Source: CANJBX01 sp035556735 (GTDB lineage: Bacteria; Pseudomonadota; Alphaproteobacteria; Rhizobiales; Xanthobacteraceae). From it: 64,000 nt of DNA. The notes beneath the pieces were generated by a model. The model was not told where the DNA came from. It made no database searches and saw only the letters and a list, made by a program, of their open reading frames with translations. The stretch covers positions 62,001 to 126,000 of the forward strand of contig DATMFF010000001.1 of NCBI GenBank assembly GCA_035556735.1. The letters are read 5' to 3'. The translations under genes were made by a program, and so were the position numbers. This document shows, in pieces, positions 1 through 7,533 of the stretch. Every line of letters starts with the position of its first letter. Position 1 is the first letter of the stretch.

Positions 1-572
1 GCGCAGGCCATCTTGAGCAGCTCGATCTCGTCGGCGGTCTTGACCTCGCGCGCATCGAGCAGCGCCTGCTGCCCGTCGACCACCTCGATGCCTTCCTTCT
101 CGAGGGCGCGCAGCATCGGCAACTCCATGATGTCGATGCCGATCGGCTCCTTCTCGATGCCGAAATGCACGAGCGCCTTCTTGATCTGCCTGGCGAAGTC
201 GCCCTGCACGTTCATCTGCGGCGGCAGGCCGCCCTGCATGGTGGAGATCGGCGCCATCACGTTGTCGGCGATCCAGGGCGACGACAGGCGCTTGGCCGGC
301 GGCGCGGGGTCCCACAGGAACGGCGGGCCCTGCACCGGACAGAGCGCGTAGCGCATGAACTTGTCGCGCGCCCATTCGCCGATGTGCGTGCCGGTGAGAT
401 AGCGGATGTTGTCGAAGTTGAAGGCGATGACGCCGCCGAGGCCGGCGTGGCGGATGGCGCTCTGCGCGCGGGCGAGGCGCTCGTTGTAGAGGCGCTGGTA
501 GTCGATCCCCTTCTCCCAGTCCTTGGCCATCGTGCCCCAGGACGCGGTGGCTTGCGGTCGGTTGTACTTCAT
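1..572 (-). CDS. M24 family metallopeptidase (Xaa-Pro dipeptidase-like), 3' part missing
   Basis: Partial gene. It starts at the ATG at 572, 7 nt after an AGGGA ribosome site, and runs off the left edge after about 190 codons. The visible part is a creatinase-type N-terminal domain (roughly residues 25-165, with INxxNIRYLTG-like FNFDNIRYLTG and a GIDIMELPMLRALE segment). It then begins the M24 catalytic part with the typical ADEIELLKMA linker. The family cleaves Xaa-Pro bonds or acts on small non-peptide substrates such as creatine or dimethylsulfoniopropionate (DddP belongs here). The metal ligands lie outside the window, so the substrate cannot be told. It stands divergent from the NmrA-type gene. 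Confidence 0.75.
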   Translation of the reverse strand, partial: MKYNRPQATASWGTMAKDWEKGIDYQRLYNERLARAQSAIRHAGLGGVIAFNFDNIRYLTGTHIGEWARDKFMRYALCPVQGPPFLWDPAPPAKRLSSPWIADNVMAPISTMQGGLPPQMNVQGDFARQIKKALVHFGIEKEPIGIDIMELPMLRALEKEGIEVVDGQQALLDAREVKTADEIELLKMAC

Positions 573-779
573 CGTGGTTCCCTGCGAGTTGCGCACGAGG
601 CCCGGCGGGCCGCCCGGCGCAAAAGCTAACGCAATGCCGCGGGCGCGCGAACAGGGATTTTCAACGTGGCTGGATAGCTGCTAGGCAGACAGCAGGCCGG
701 AGGCGCACCGCGCCGTGGCCACGATGTTGCGATGCAGTATGCCGCTGTCGCACGACGGCAGGGGCGTGTGGAGGAAACG

Positions 780-1646
780 ATGATTGCAGTGATCGGGGCG
801 ACGGGGAACACGGGACGGGCCGTGGTCAAGGAGCTGCAGGCGCTCGGAGAGCAGCCGGTCTGCGTTGTTCGAAATGCGGACAAGGCAAAGGAAATCCTCG
901 GACCGAACGCCAGGCTCGCGGTGGCGGAGCTGACCGACCGCAGCGCGCTCGACAAGGCGCTCGCGGGCGTCACCAGCGTGTTCGTCGTTACCGGCCACAA
1001 CCCGCAGATGGCCGAGCAGCAGATCAACGTGCAGCACGCGGCGGAAGCGGCCGGCGCCAAGTATCTGGTGCGCGTGTCGGGCGGGCGCGCGGTCGTCGGG
1101 CCGAACGTCGAATCGGTGGTCGGGCGCGGACACCACGCGATCGAGGAATCGCTCAAGACGAGCAAGCTCGGCTGGGTGATCCTGCGGCCGGGCCTGTTCA
1201 TGCAGAACGCGCTCACCCAGGCGGCCTCGATCAAGACCGACGGCAAGATCATCATGCCTTATCCGAAGGACCAGCGCGTGGCGCTCACCGACGTGCGCGA
1301 CACCGGCGCGGTCGGGGCGCGCATCCTCAAGGACCCGGAAAAGCACGCGGGCAAGACCTACGAGTACACCGGCGCGGCCACCACCTACGGCGAGTTCACG
1401 GACGTGATGTCGCAGGTGCTCGGCAAGCCGATCACCTTCGTGAGCACGACGATCGAGCAGGCGGAGCAGGCGATGCGCGCGCGCCAAATGCCGGACTGGC
1501 TGATCACGCATGCCCTGTTCATCGCGCGCACGGCGGCGAACGGCGGCTTCGACAACGAGAACATGAAGCCGATCCGCGAGATCGTCGGCCGCGAGCCGAT
1601 CAGCGCGCGGCAGTTCGTGCAGGACTACAAGGCCGCGTTCGTGTAA
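780..1646 (+). CDS. NmrA/atypical SDR family NAD(P)-binding oxidoreductase
   Basis: 288 aa. An N-terminal Rossmann motif GATGNTG (residues 6-12) and the later pattern (WVILRPGLFMQN, then ALTDVRDTGAVGARIL) place it among NmrA-like atypical short-chain dehydrogenases, which include NAD(P)H-dependent quinone or azo reductases and redox sensors. The start at 780 is chosen over an in-frame ATG at 732 because GGAGG at 770-774 lies 5 nt before it and the Rossmann fold begins immediately. It is probably cytosolic. The substrate is unknown. It is convergent with the DoxX gene, separated by a GC-rich hairpin. Confidence 0.75.
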   Translation: MIAVIGATGNTGRAVVKELQALGEQPVCVVRNADKAKEILGPNARLAVAELTDRSALDKALAGVTSVFVVTGHNPQMAEQQINVQHAAEAAGAKYLVRVSGGRAVVGPNVESVVGRGHHAIEESLKTSKLGWVILRPGLFMQNALTQAASIKTDGKIIMPYPKDQRVALTDVRDTGAVGARILKDPEKHAGKTYEYTGAATTYGEFTDVMSQVLGKPITFVSTTIEQAEQAMRARQMPDWLITHALFIARTAANGGFDNENMKPIREIVGREPISARQFVQDYKAAFV

Positions 1647-1655
1647 GGCCGTTGC

Positions 1656-1678
1656 GGGCGCAGGCCCGGCCTGCGCCC
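1656..1678. terminator. Bidirectional terminator-like hairpin
   Basis: An 11-bp perfect inverted repeat (GGGCGCAGGCC / GGCCTGCGCCC) begins 9 nt after the NmrA-type stop codon and lies between convergent genes. There is no U-run on either side, so intrinsic termination is likely but not certain. Confidence 0.5.
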
Positions 1679-1730
1679 CACCCTGGTTTCGCTCGCCACC
1701 CTCGCGGGCGTCGCGGGGGAAGGATGAGCC

Positions 1731-2108
1731 TCACGCCGTCATCGCGACGACGACGCAGCAGATCGCCCAGAACACCGGATACTCGTAGCCGCCGATGTTC
1801 CACAGCCACTTGCCCTTGCTGTGGCGCCACACCGCCCAGGCGGCGACGAACAGGAACACGGCGACGAGCAGCGCGGCATAGCGCGTGTAGATGCCAAGAA
1901 TCAGGCCGGTCGAGCCGATGACCTCCACCGTCAGGCTGGAGAACAGCCACAGCTTGGGCGGATGCAGGCGGAATTCCTTGTAGACGCCCAGCATGAACTC
2001 GTAGCTCGTCGCCTTCGCGATCAGGTGCGGGATGAGGAACGCGCCGCAGATGATGCGCAGGATGTTGAACCCGTTGGTCAGATCGAAGTTCTGGTAGAGA
2101 CTGGACAC
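1731..2108 (-). CDS. DoxX-like small membrane protein, paralogue 1
   Basis: 125 aa with about four hydrophobic segments (around residues 12-30, 48-70, 72-92, 105-122), as in DoxX-like membrane proteins. The GTG at 2108 is chosen because it follows a GGGGGGAAG ribosome site, and because the paralogue at 5776-6150 starts at the equivalent residue after the same site. Shared segments include NILR-ICG-F-IPH near the N-terminus and GKWLWNIGG-EY-VFWAICC-VVAM at the C-terminus. DoxX relatives are linked to thiosulfate:quinone oxidoreductase or to redox and detoxification membrane complexes, but this subgroup has no known function. It is the last gene of a minus-strand series. Confidence 0.7.
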   Translation of the reverse strand: MSSLYQNFDLTNGFNILRIICGAFLIPHLIAKATSYEFMLGVYKEFRLHPPKLWLFSSLTVEVIGSTGLILGIYTRYAALLVAVFLFVAAWAVWRHSKGKWLWNIGGYEYPVFWAICCVVVAMTA

Positions 2109-2191
2109 CTGTGCTTCCCCCCGCCGTTGTTCCGTCGTCAACGATAGACGGTTCATCGCGACAGGCAATTGCGATCGAAACGTCGGCACCC

Positions 2192-2326
2192 CCTCACCCG
2201 GATAGCGCGCTTGCGGCGCGCAATCCGACCTCTCCCCGCCGGGGAGAGGTCGCCGTGGGGCACGGCTGCGCCACAGCCCACCTCTCCCCGCCGGGGAGAG
2301 GTCGCGCGCGCAGCCCGCGGGTGAGG
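2192..2326. repeat. REP-like palindromic element, family A (tandem hairpins)
   Basis: An outer inverted repeat CCTCACCCG (2192-2200) / CGGGTGAGG (2318-2326) encloses two identical hairpins, ACCTCTCCCC-gcc-GGGGAGAGGT, at 2228-2250 and 2280-2302, 52 bp apart. A diverged single copy lies at 7361-7430. Short GC-rich palindromes of this type are common between genes in Bradyrhizobium-like genomes. Confidence 0.75.
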
Positions 2327-2366
2327 CGGAGCCGGCGTTCGCCGAACTGCGTGCGCTTGCGGCGTG

Positions 2367-3248
2367 CTACTCCAGGCCGCTGGCGCGCGCCTGCTCCTTC
2401 GCCATCACCGCCCAGTCGTGCTCGGCCTCGCCACGGCCGACGGCGCCGACCAGCCGGTCGCGCCAGACGTTGCCGCTCGGCAGCGGCACGCCGACGGCTT
2501 CCGCAGCCGCGAGCGCGAGGTTGGCGTCCTTGAGCCCGAGGATGGCGCGCTGGCCCGCCGGCAGGTAGCGCTCCTCGGCGATGAGCTTGCCATAGACCTT
2601 GTAGGCCGGCGCCGCGAACAGGCCGTCGGTCATCACGTCGTAGAAAACCTCAGGCGCGACGGCATACTTGCGCACCAGCGAGAAGCCCTCGCCCATCGCC
2701 TCGATGGCGCAGCCGAGCACGAAGTTGTTGGCGATCTTGATGGCCGACGCGGCGGCGGGATCGGTGCCGGCCTCGAACACGCGACGCGCGATCGCCTCGA
2801 ACAGCGGACGGCAGCGCGAGAGCGCATCCGCGAGCCCCGCGACGACGACACCGGCCTGTCCCGAGGCCACGGCCTCGGGGCGCCCGAGCATGGGGGCGGC
2901 GATCAGCAGGTGACCCGCCTGCGCGTGCAGCGCCTTGAGCTCCTGGATGACGGCGACGCTGTGCGTGCCGGCGCAGACATGGATGCCGCCCCGCGGCAGC
3001 GACGCCAGGAGACCGCCGTCCTGCTCCACGACGTCGCGCAGCGCGGCATCGTCGGCGAGCATGGTGAACACGGCCTCCCCGTAGCGCGCGGCGTCCGCGA
3101 TGGAGGGCAGCGCCTTCGCGCCGGCGGCGGCAAGCTCCCGCGCCTTCTCGGGGCTGCGGTTGTAGGCGCCGACGTCATGCCCGGCCTCGAGCATGCGCCG
3201 CGTCATCGCCCCGCCCATGCGGCCCAATCCGATGAATCCGACTTTCAT
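2367..3248 (-). CDS. NAD(P)-dependent beta-hydroxyacid dehydrogenase (3-hydroxyisobutyrate dehydrogenase family)
   Basis: 293 aa, the normal family length. The N-terminal NAD(P)-binding motif GLGRMG is at residues 7-12. The catalytic lysine falls at K171 in SAIKIANN, exactly where the family has it. The usual substrate-loop motif DAPVSGG is replaced by AAPMLGRPE, so the substrate probably differs from 3-hydroxyisobutyrate or tartronate semialdehyde. Relatives reduce or oxidise short beta-hydroxy acids in the cytosol. It follows the EboE-like and Gfo/Idh/MocA genes on the same strand, with repeat DNA in the gaps, which suggests a shared carbohydrate-like pathway. Confidence 0.8.
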   Translation of the reverse strand: MKVGFIGLGRMGGAMTRRMLEAGHDVGAYNRSPEKARELAAAGAKALPSIADAARYGEAVFTMLADDAALRDVVEQDGGLLASLPRGGIHVCAGTHSVAVIQELKALHAQAGHLLIAAPMLGRPEAVASGQAGVVVAGLADALSRCRPLFEAIARRVFEAGTDPAAASAIKIANNFVLGCAIEAMGEGFSLVRKYAVAPEVFYDVMTDGLFAAPAYKVYGKLIAEERYLPAGQRAILGLKDANLALAAAEAVGVPLPSGNVWRDRLVGAVGRGEAEHDWAVMAKEQARASGLE

Positions 3249-3298
3249 GACGATCCTGTCTTTCCGTCAGTGGACGCGAGATGCAGAGCGGTCACGGC

Positions 3299-3340
3299 GT
3301 CATGGCCGGGCTTGTCCCGGCGCGCGCGGGCATGACGACG
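3299..3340. repeat. Short intergenic repeat, family B (shortened copy)
   Basis: Contains TCATGGCCGGGCTTGTCCCGGC followed by a ...GGGCATGACG end. The same left part recurs at 4607-4692 in a longer copy. Both lie between minus-strand genes of the same series. Confidence 0.6.
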
Positions 3341-3375
3341 TGACGACTGTCAGCACAACACCGCGGCATCGTGCG

Positions 3376-4572
3376 CTACGTGAGCTGGCCGCGCACCCAC
3401 TCGAGCTCGCGGCAGACGTAGTCGACGATGTCGCCGGTCTTCATGTTGTCGGGCAGCACGTCCCAGGTGTAGGTCTCGATCTCGAGCTGGCGCGAGAGCG
3501 GCTTGGCCTTGTGGAACCGCAGCGCGTCCTCGATGGCGAAACGTGTCGTGCGGAACGGGCCGAGTTCCTCGAGGAACACCGGCACGTGGAAGTGCGTGCG
3601 CCACTCGCGCGGACCGGGGTTCTTCTCCCAGGCCGCGAAGGCATCCTCGAGATTGAGGAAGCGCGTGAGCTTGCCGTCCTTCTTCTCGATGGTCTGCGTG
3701 AGATAGATCGTCTGCGAGTAGCGCTTGAGCGTGTCGACGATGGACTGCGTCACCTCCGGCACGTGCAACGCGGCGGCTTCCTGCAGCTTGAAGATCGGGA
3801 TGCCGGCATCGACCAGCTTCTGCAGCGAGGCCGTGATGTCCTCGAACTCGACGGCCTGGTGGCAGATGTCGAAGACGATGCCGACATGGCGGCGCAGTGC
3901 GACGTGCGCCTCCGAGATCGGCATGTGCGTCATCTTCGCGAGCTTCTCGGCCGACGCGCCGGAATAGACGTGCCTGGTGAAGTACTCGACGGTCTCGTCG
4001 GTGGTCTCGAGGAAACAATAGGGCTCGGGCTCGAGCGCCAGCGTGACGGTGCGGCCGGTCTTCGCCTGCAATCCGACGAGGTGCGCGGCGACGCGCAGCA
4101 CGTGATCGGTGAAGCTCGCGACCACCTCCGGACCGGTTACGCGTGGCTTGAAGCCGAGCGGCGCGCTCTGGATCGAGGGCGCGACGTCCGCCGGCGCCAC
4201 GTCCGCCAGCACGTCGGCGACGTTCATGGTGTAGGTGGTGCGCTCCTCCGAGCGCCAGTCGGGCTCATAGACCTGCTCCTTCACCGTCGTGCCCTTGAAC
4301 GCCCCGTAGGGGAAGGCGTTGACGGTGTAGAGGTACATGTTGTTGTCGGCGAGGAACTTCTTGAGCTTGTCGCGCTCGGCCGGGCTCTTCGAAAGCGTCG
4401 CCGCGGAGTTGGCCGAGAGGCGCAGCGACACGCCGAAGCGCTGGTTGCGCGCGAAGCGCTCCTTCACCTTCGGCACATAGGTGGTGAGGCTGTTCCACAT
4501 CTGCGGCCAGTCGTCGCCGGGATGGACGAGCGTCGAGTAGGTCAGATGACCCAAGCCATTGCCGAGATCCAT
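3376..4572 (-). CDS. eboE: EboE-like TIM-barrel protein (xylose isomerase-like superfamily)
   Basis: 398 aa. The N-terminal GHLTYSTLVHPGDDW block, the FGVSLRLSA segment, NAFPYGAFKG with VKEQVYEPDW, and a later LALEPEPYCFLET strand resemble EboE, described as a metabolite traffic protein with a sugar-isomerase-like barrel. Candidate metal or acid residues (E in LEPEP, D and H in VFDICHQAVEF) sit at barrel strand ends. Start at 4572: AGGGAG lies 6 nt upstream and the conserved block begins at once. In known ebo clusters EboE occurs with EboA-D and EboF (including a UbiA prenyltransferase and an AroB-like synthase). None of these is in this window, so it is an isolated copy beside two dehydrogenases. 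Confidence 0.65.
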   Translation of the reverse strand: MDLGNGLGHLTYSTLVHPGDDWPQMWNSLTTYVPKVKERFARNQRFGVSLRLSANSAATLSKSPAERDKLKKFLADNNMYLYTVNAFPYGAFKGTTVKEQVYEPDWRSEERTTYTMNVADVLADVAPADVAPSIQSAPLGFKPRVTGPEVVASFTDHVLRVAAHLVGLQAKTGRTVTLALEPEPYCFLETTDETVEYFTRHVYSGASAEKLAKMTHMPISEAHVALRRHVGIVFDICHQAVEFEDITASLQKLVDAGIPIFKLQEAAALHVPEVTQSIVDTLKRYSQTIYLTQTIEKKDGKLTRFLNLEDAFAAWEKNPGPREWRTHFHVPVFLEELGPFRTTRFAIEDALRFHKAKPLSRQLEIETYTWDVLPDNMKTGDIVDYVCRELEWVRGQLT

Positions 4573-4606
4573 GTGGCGCTCCCTAGGTGTCGTGTCGCTT
4601 CGATCC

Positions 4607-4692
4607 GTCATGGCCGGGCTTGTCCCGGCCATCCACGCCGTTGCTGCCGAAGTCCGGCAAGACGTGGATGCCCGCGACAGGCGTGGGCATGA
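4607..4692. repeat. Short intergenic repeat, family B (long copy)
   Basis: Starts TCATGGCCGGGCTTGTCCCGGCC and ends GGGCATGACGCGG. It carries internal imperfect inverted repeats (CATCCACGCC...GACGTGGATG). It shares both ends with the shortened copy at 3299-3340. It fills most of the gap between the Gfo/Idh/MocA and EboE-like genes. Confidence 0.65.
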
Positions 4693-4727
4693 CGCGGTGG
4701 ATGCTCTTGGCCAGCTCAGTCATCCTG

Positions 4728-5750
4728 CTAGCCGACGCGTTCAACTTTTTCCGAGGCCGCCGATTTCACGATCGCCTCGGTGACCGCCGCCCCGTGGATC
4801 ATCTGCTCGATCGGGATCGGATAGGCCGGCCCGCCCTGCGCGGCGCGGGCGAAGGCCTCAAGCGCGGCGCGCGAGATGTCGTAAGGCTCCGCCTGCCACA
4901 CCTGCGCCTCGCCCTTGACCGGCTGGAACTTGCAGGTGCCGAACAGACGCGTGCGGCGCTCCTCCGAGGAGGCGCCGGCGACGTGGGTGATGCCTTCGAG
5001 CCGCACCCAGCCCTTCGAGCCGAACACCTGGAAGCTGAAGCCGGGACCGGTCGCGGTCATGGTGCCGAGATAGCCGGACATGCCTTCCTTCATGCGGAAC
5101 AGGATCGAGGTGGTGTCGTCCGCTTCGATCTGCACGACGCGGCGGAAGCTCTGGCAGAACACGTGATCGATGTCGCCGCACAGGTCGATCATGCCGTCCA
5201 TCGCGTGCACGCCCATGGGCGTGAGGCCGCCGCACGGCGTCTCGTCCCTGTCGGCGCGCCAGTGCGCCTGCGTCAGCGCCAGCGCGTTGGGGAACGTCAT
5301 GGTCGCTTCGACATGCAGGATGGTGCCGAGATCGCCGCTGCGGATGCGCTCGCGCAGCTTGGTCATCTCCGGGTGGAAGCGGCGGGCGTAGCCGAGCCCG
5401 AGCGTGACGCCGGCCTTGCGCACGGCCGCGACCGCGTCCTCGGCCTCGGCCTTGGTGAGCGCGAACGGCTTCTCGCAGAACACGTGCTTGCCGGCCTTGG
5501 CCGCGGCGATCACCTGCTCGGCGTGGACCGAATGCGGCGTCGTCAGGATCACTGCGTCGATCTGCGGATCGGCGAGCAGCGCCGCGTAATCCTTCGCGAG
5601 CCTGAAGGTCTTCTGTTTGGCGAAGGCCTCGATCTCGGGCGAGACCGTGCGGGTCGCGCCGGCGGTGACGCGCAGGACGTCGCTGCCCTCGCTCGACTCC
5701 ACCAAGGTCTTGCCCCACCAGCCGAGGCCGACGATTGCCGCCCTGATCAT
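4728..5750 (-). CDS. Gfo/Idh/MocA family oxidoreductase
   Basis: 340 aa with an N-terminal Rossmann fold (GLGWWGK motif at residues 8-14), the family EKPFALTKAEAED loop near residue 100 and a C-terminal alpha/beta domain. Members oxidise or reduce sugars, inositols and related polyols with NAD(P). The ATG at 5750, 7 nt after GGGAG, is preferred to the adjacent in-frame GTG at 5753. The DoxX paralogue 2 gene lies 25 nt upstream on the same strand, and the EboE-like and hydroxyacid dehydrogenase genes follow, so a carbohydrate or cyclitol route is plausible. The exact substrate cannot be read from the sequence. Confidence 0.82.
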   Translation of the reverse strand: MIRAAIVGLGWWGKTLVESSEGSDVLRVTAGATRTVSPEIEAFAKQKTFRLAKDYAALLADPQIDAVILTTPHSVHAEQVIAAAKAGKHVFCEKPFALTKAEAEDAVAAVRKAGVTLGLGYARRFHPEMTKLRERIRSGDLGTILHVEATMTFPNALALTQAHWRADRDETPCGGLTPMGVHAMDGMIDLCGDIDHVFCQSFRRVVQIEADDTTSILFRMKEGMSGYLGTMTATGPGFSFQVFGSKGWVRLEGITHVAGASSEERRTRLFGTCKFQPVKGEAQVWQAEPYDISRAALEAFARAAQGGPAYPIPIEQMIHGAAVTEAIVKSAASEKVERVG

Positions 5751-5775
5751 CACGCTACTCCCGACTCGCCACGCT

Positions 5776-6150
5776 TCAGCCGTGCATCGCCACGACGCCG
5801 CAGCAGATGGCCCAGAATACGCAATATTCGGCGCCGCCGATATTCCACAGCCACTTGCCGCCGGTGACGCGGTAGACCGCGACCGCCGCCACCATCAGGT
5901 GGATGAAGGCCACGACGCCCACGATGGTGGGATAAAGGTTGAAAATGAACCCGATGGCCAGCAGCGTTTCGACGACGCAGGCGGTGTACATCCAGGCCGC
6001 CGGCGGCTTGAAGTTCGCCGCCTTGAAGAACCCGAGCGCCTCGGGGACGAAGAACTTGGCGTAGATGTGCGGAATGAAGAACAGCCCGCAGATCAGCCGC
6101 AGGATGTTGTATCCGTCGGTCGGATCGAATGCCTGCCAGTAGCCCGACAT
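5776..6150 (-). CDS. DoxX-like small membrane protein, paralogue 2
   Basis: 124 aa with about four membrane segments. Clearly paralogous to the protein at 1731-2108: the same N-terminal FDPTDGYNILRLICG block, IPH in the first helix, and GKWLWNIGGAEYCVFWAICCGVVAM at the end. The ATG at 6150 follows GGGGGGAAA, the same ribosome site as the paralogue. It lies between a short MetE-like gene upstream and the Gfo/Idh/MocA gene 25 nt downstream, so it is probably co-transcribed with at least the latter. Function unknown. The conserved C-terminal cysteine pair is the obvious candidate for a redox role. Confidence 0.7.
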   Translation of the reverse strand: MSGYWQAFDPTDGYNILRLICGLFFIPHIYAKFFVPEALGFFKAANFKPPAAWMYTACVVETLLAIGFIFNLYPTIVGVVAFIHLMVAAVAVYRVTGGKWLWNIGGAEYCVFWAICCGVVAMHG

Positions 6151-6239
6151 GTGTGGTTTCCCCCCATTTCGGGCGCAAGGATAATCATGTTCCGCGGCGG
6201 ATGACCACTGCCGCCCACCTCGCGAGCGTGCGGCGCGGC

Positions 6240-7292
6240 TCAGGCCGCGCCCAGCTCCTTGCGCACGATCCGGGTGCCGTCGACCATGGCCTTCATCTTG
6301 CCGAAGGCGATGTCGCGCGGCAGGTACTTCATGCCGCAATCGGGCGCGATCACCAGGCGCTCGGCGGGCACATATTTCATCGCCGCCCGGATGCGGTCGG
6401 CGATCGCCTCCGGCGCCTCGATCTTCATGTCGCCGAGGTTGAGGACGCCCATGATCACCGTCTTGGTGGGCAGGCTCTTGAGATCGGCGAGGTCGAGCTT
6501 CGGCTCCGCCGTCTCAATGGAGATCTGGTCGGTCTTGGTTCCTTCCAACTCGGACAGGAACTCGTATTTCGACGGCTTGTTCTTCACCACATGGGCGTAG
6601 CCGAGGCAGAGGTGCACCGCGATCCGGCACGAGCTGCGCGGCTTGGTGCCCTCGATGGCGCGGTCGAGCGCCTTGAGTCCGAACGCGCGCGCCTTGTCCG
6701 CGAACGAGACCATCCACGGCTCGTCGAGCTGCACCACGTCCGCGCCGGCGGCGAAAAGATCCCTGATCTCCTCGTTGACCACCTCGGCGTAGGCATAGGC
6801 CAGCGCTTCCTGATCCTTGTAGAACTCGTCCTGCGTCTGCATGGCCATGGTGAACGGGCCGGGCAGCGTCACCTTCACCATGCGGTCGGTGTTGGCGCGC
6901 ACGACCTTCACGGCGTGCACCTCCACCGGCTGCTTTCGCCTGAGCTTGGCATAGACGCGCGGCACGGGAATCACCTTGCCGAAGCGGTTCGGCATCTGCC
7001 CGGGCTTGTCGAGGTCGACGCCCTCGATCGCGGTGCCGAAATGGTTGGAGTAGCTCTCGCGGGCCTGCTCGCCGTCGGAGATGATGTCGAGACCGGCGCG
7101 CTCCTGGTCATGCACCGCCAGCACGATGGCGTCGTCCTGCGCCTGGCGGCGCAGCTCGGGCGGCACGCGCCAGAGATGATCGGCGCGCACGCGCACCACG
7201 GACTTGATGAGCTCCGGCCGGTCGATCAGCCATTCGGGCTGCGGATAGGAACCAACGAGACTGGTCGGCAGCAGGACATTCGCTTGGGCCAC
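6240..7292 (-). CDS. Short MetE-like protein (cobalamin-independent methionine synthase C-terminal family)
   Basis: 350 aa, matching only the C-terminal catalytic barrel of MetE (full-length MetE is about 750 aa). Thiol-binding zinc ligands are recognisable: H and C in VHLCLGY, E in SIETAE and C in APDCGMK. The family moves methyl or alkyl groups onto thiols. Stand-alone barrels often act on substrates other than homocysteine. The start is a GTG at 7292, with GGGAG 7 nt upstream. It is followed by DoxX paralogue 2. A second gene of the same superfamily is at 30975-32171. Confidence 0.72.
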   Translation of the reverse strand: MAQANVLLPTSLVGSYPQPEWLIDRPELIKSVVRVRADHLWRVPPELRRQAQDDAIVLAVHDQERAGLDIISDGEQARESYSNHFGTAIEGVDLDKPGQMPNRFGKVIPVPRVYAKLRRKQPVEVHAVKVVRANTDRMVKVTLPGPFTMAMQTQDEFYKDQEALAYAYAEVVNEEIRDLFAAGADVVQLDEPWMVSFADKARAFGLKALDRAIEGTKPRSSCRIAVHLCLGYAHVVKNKPSKYEFLSELEGTKTDQISIETAEPKLDLADLKSLPTKTVIMGVLNLGDMKIEAPEAIADRIRAAMKYVPAERLVIAPDCGMKYLPRDIAFGKMKAMVDGTRIVRKELGAA

Positions 7293-7360
7293 GCATTCAC
7301 TCCCGGATTGTTATGTCGCCGGAGCCCGCGCTCTCGCCGATCGCATCCGATGGTTCTGCG

Positions 7361-7430
7361 CCCCCTCACCCGGCTCGCTGCGCGCGCCGACCTTTCCCCA
7401 GTGGGGAGAGTGCGGGTCAGGGGGTGCAGA
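7361..7430. repeat. REP-like palindromic element, family A (diverged single copy)
   Basis: The imperfect outer repeat CCCCCTCACCCG / CGGGTCAGGGGG and an inner TTTCCCCagtGGGGAGA hairpin give the same architecture as the element at 2192-2326. It lies between the amidase and the short MetE-like gene. Confidence 0.65.
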
Positions 7431-7533
7431 CCTGTCGATCGTGATCGGGAGACAGGAGCACCGCTGACACCATTGTCACGACCCGTCGAACGCAGCGCAA
7501 GTGACCGCCGCGCATGCGGTGCAGTCGCGCAGG

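Noticed and set aside
2228..2302. Two identical 23-bp palindromes 52 bp apart, considered as a CRISPR remnant
   Set aside because: Only two copies, no cas genes, and a diverged copy with the same outer arms at 7361. It fits a REP-like element.
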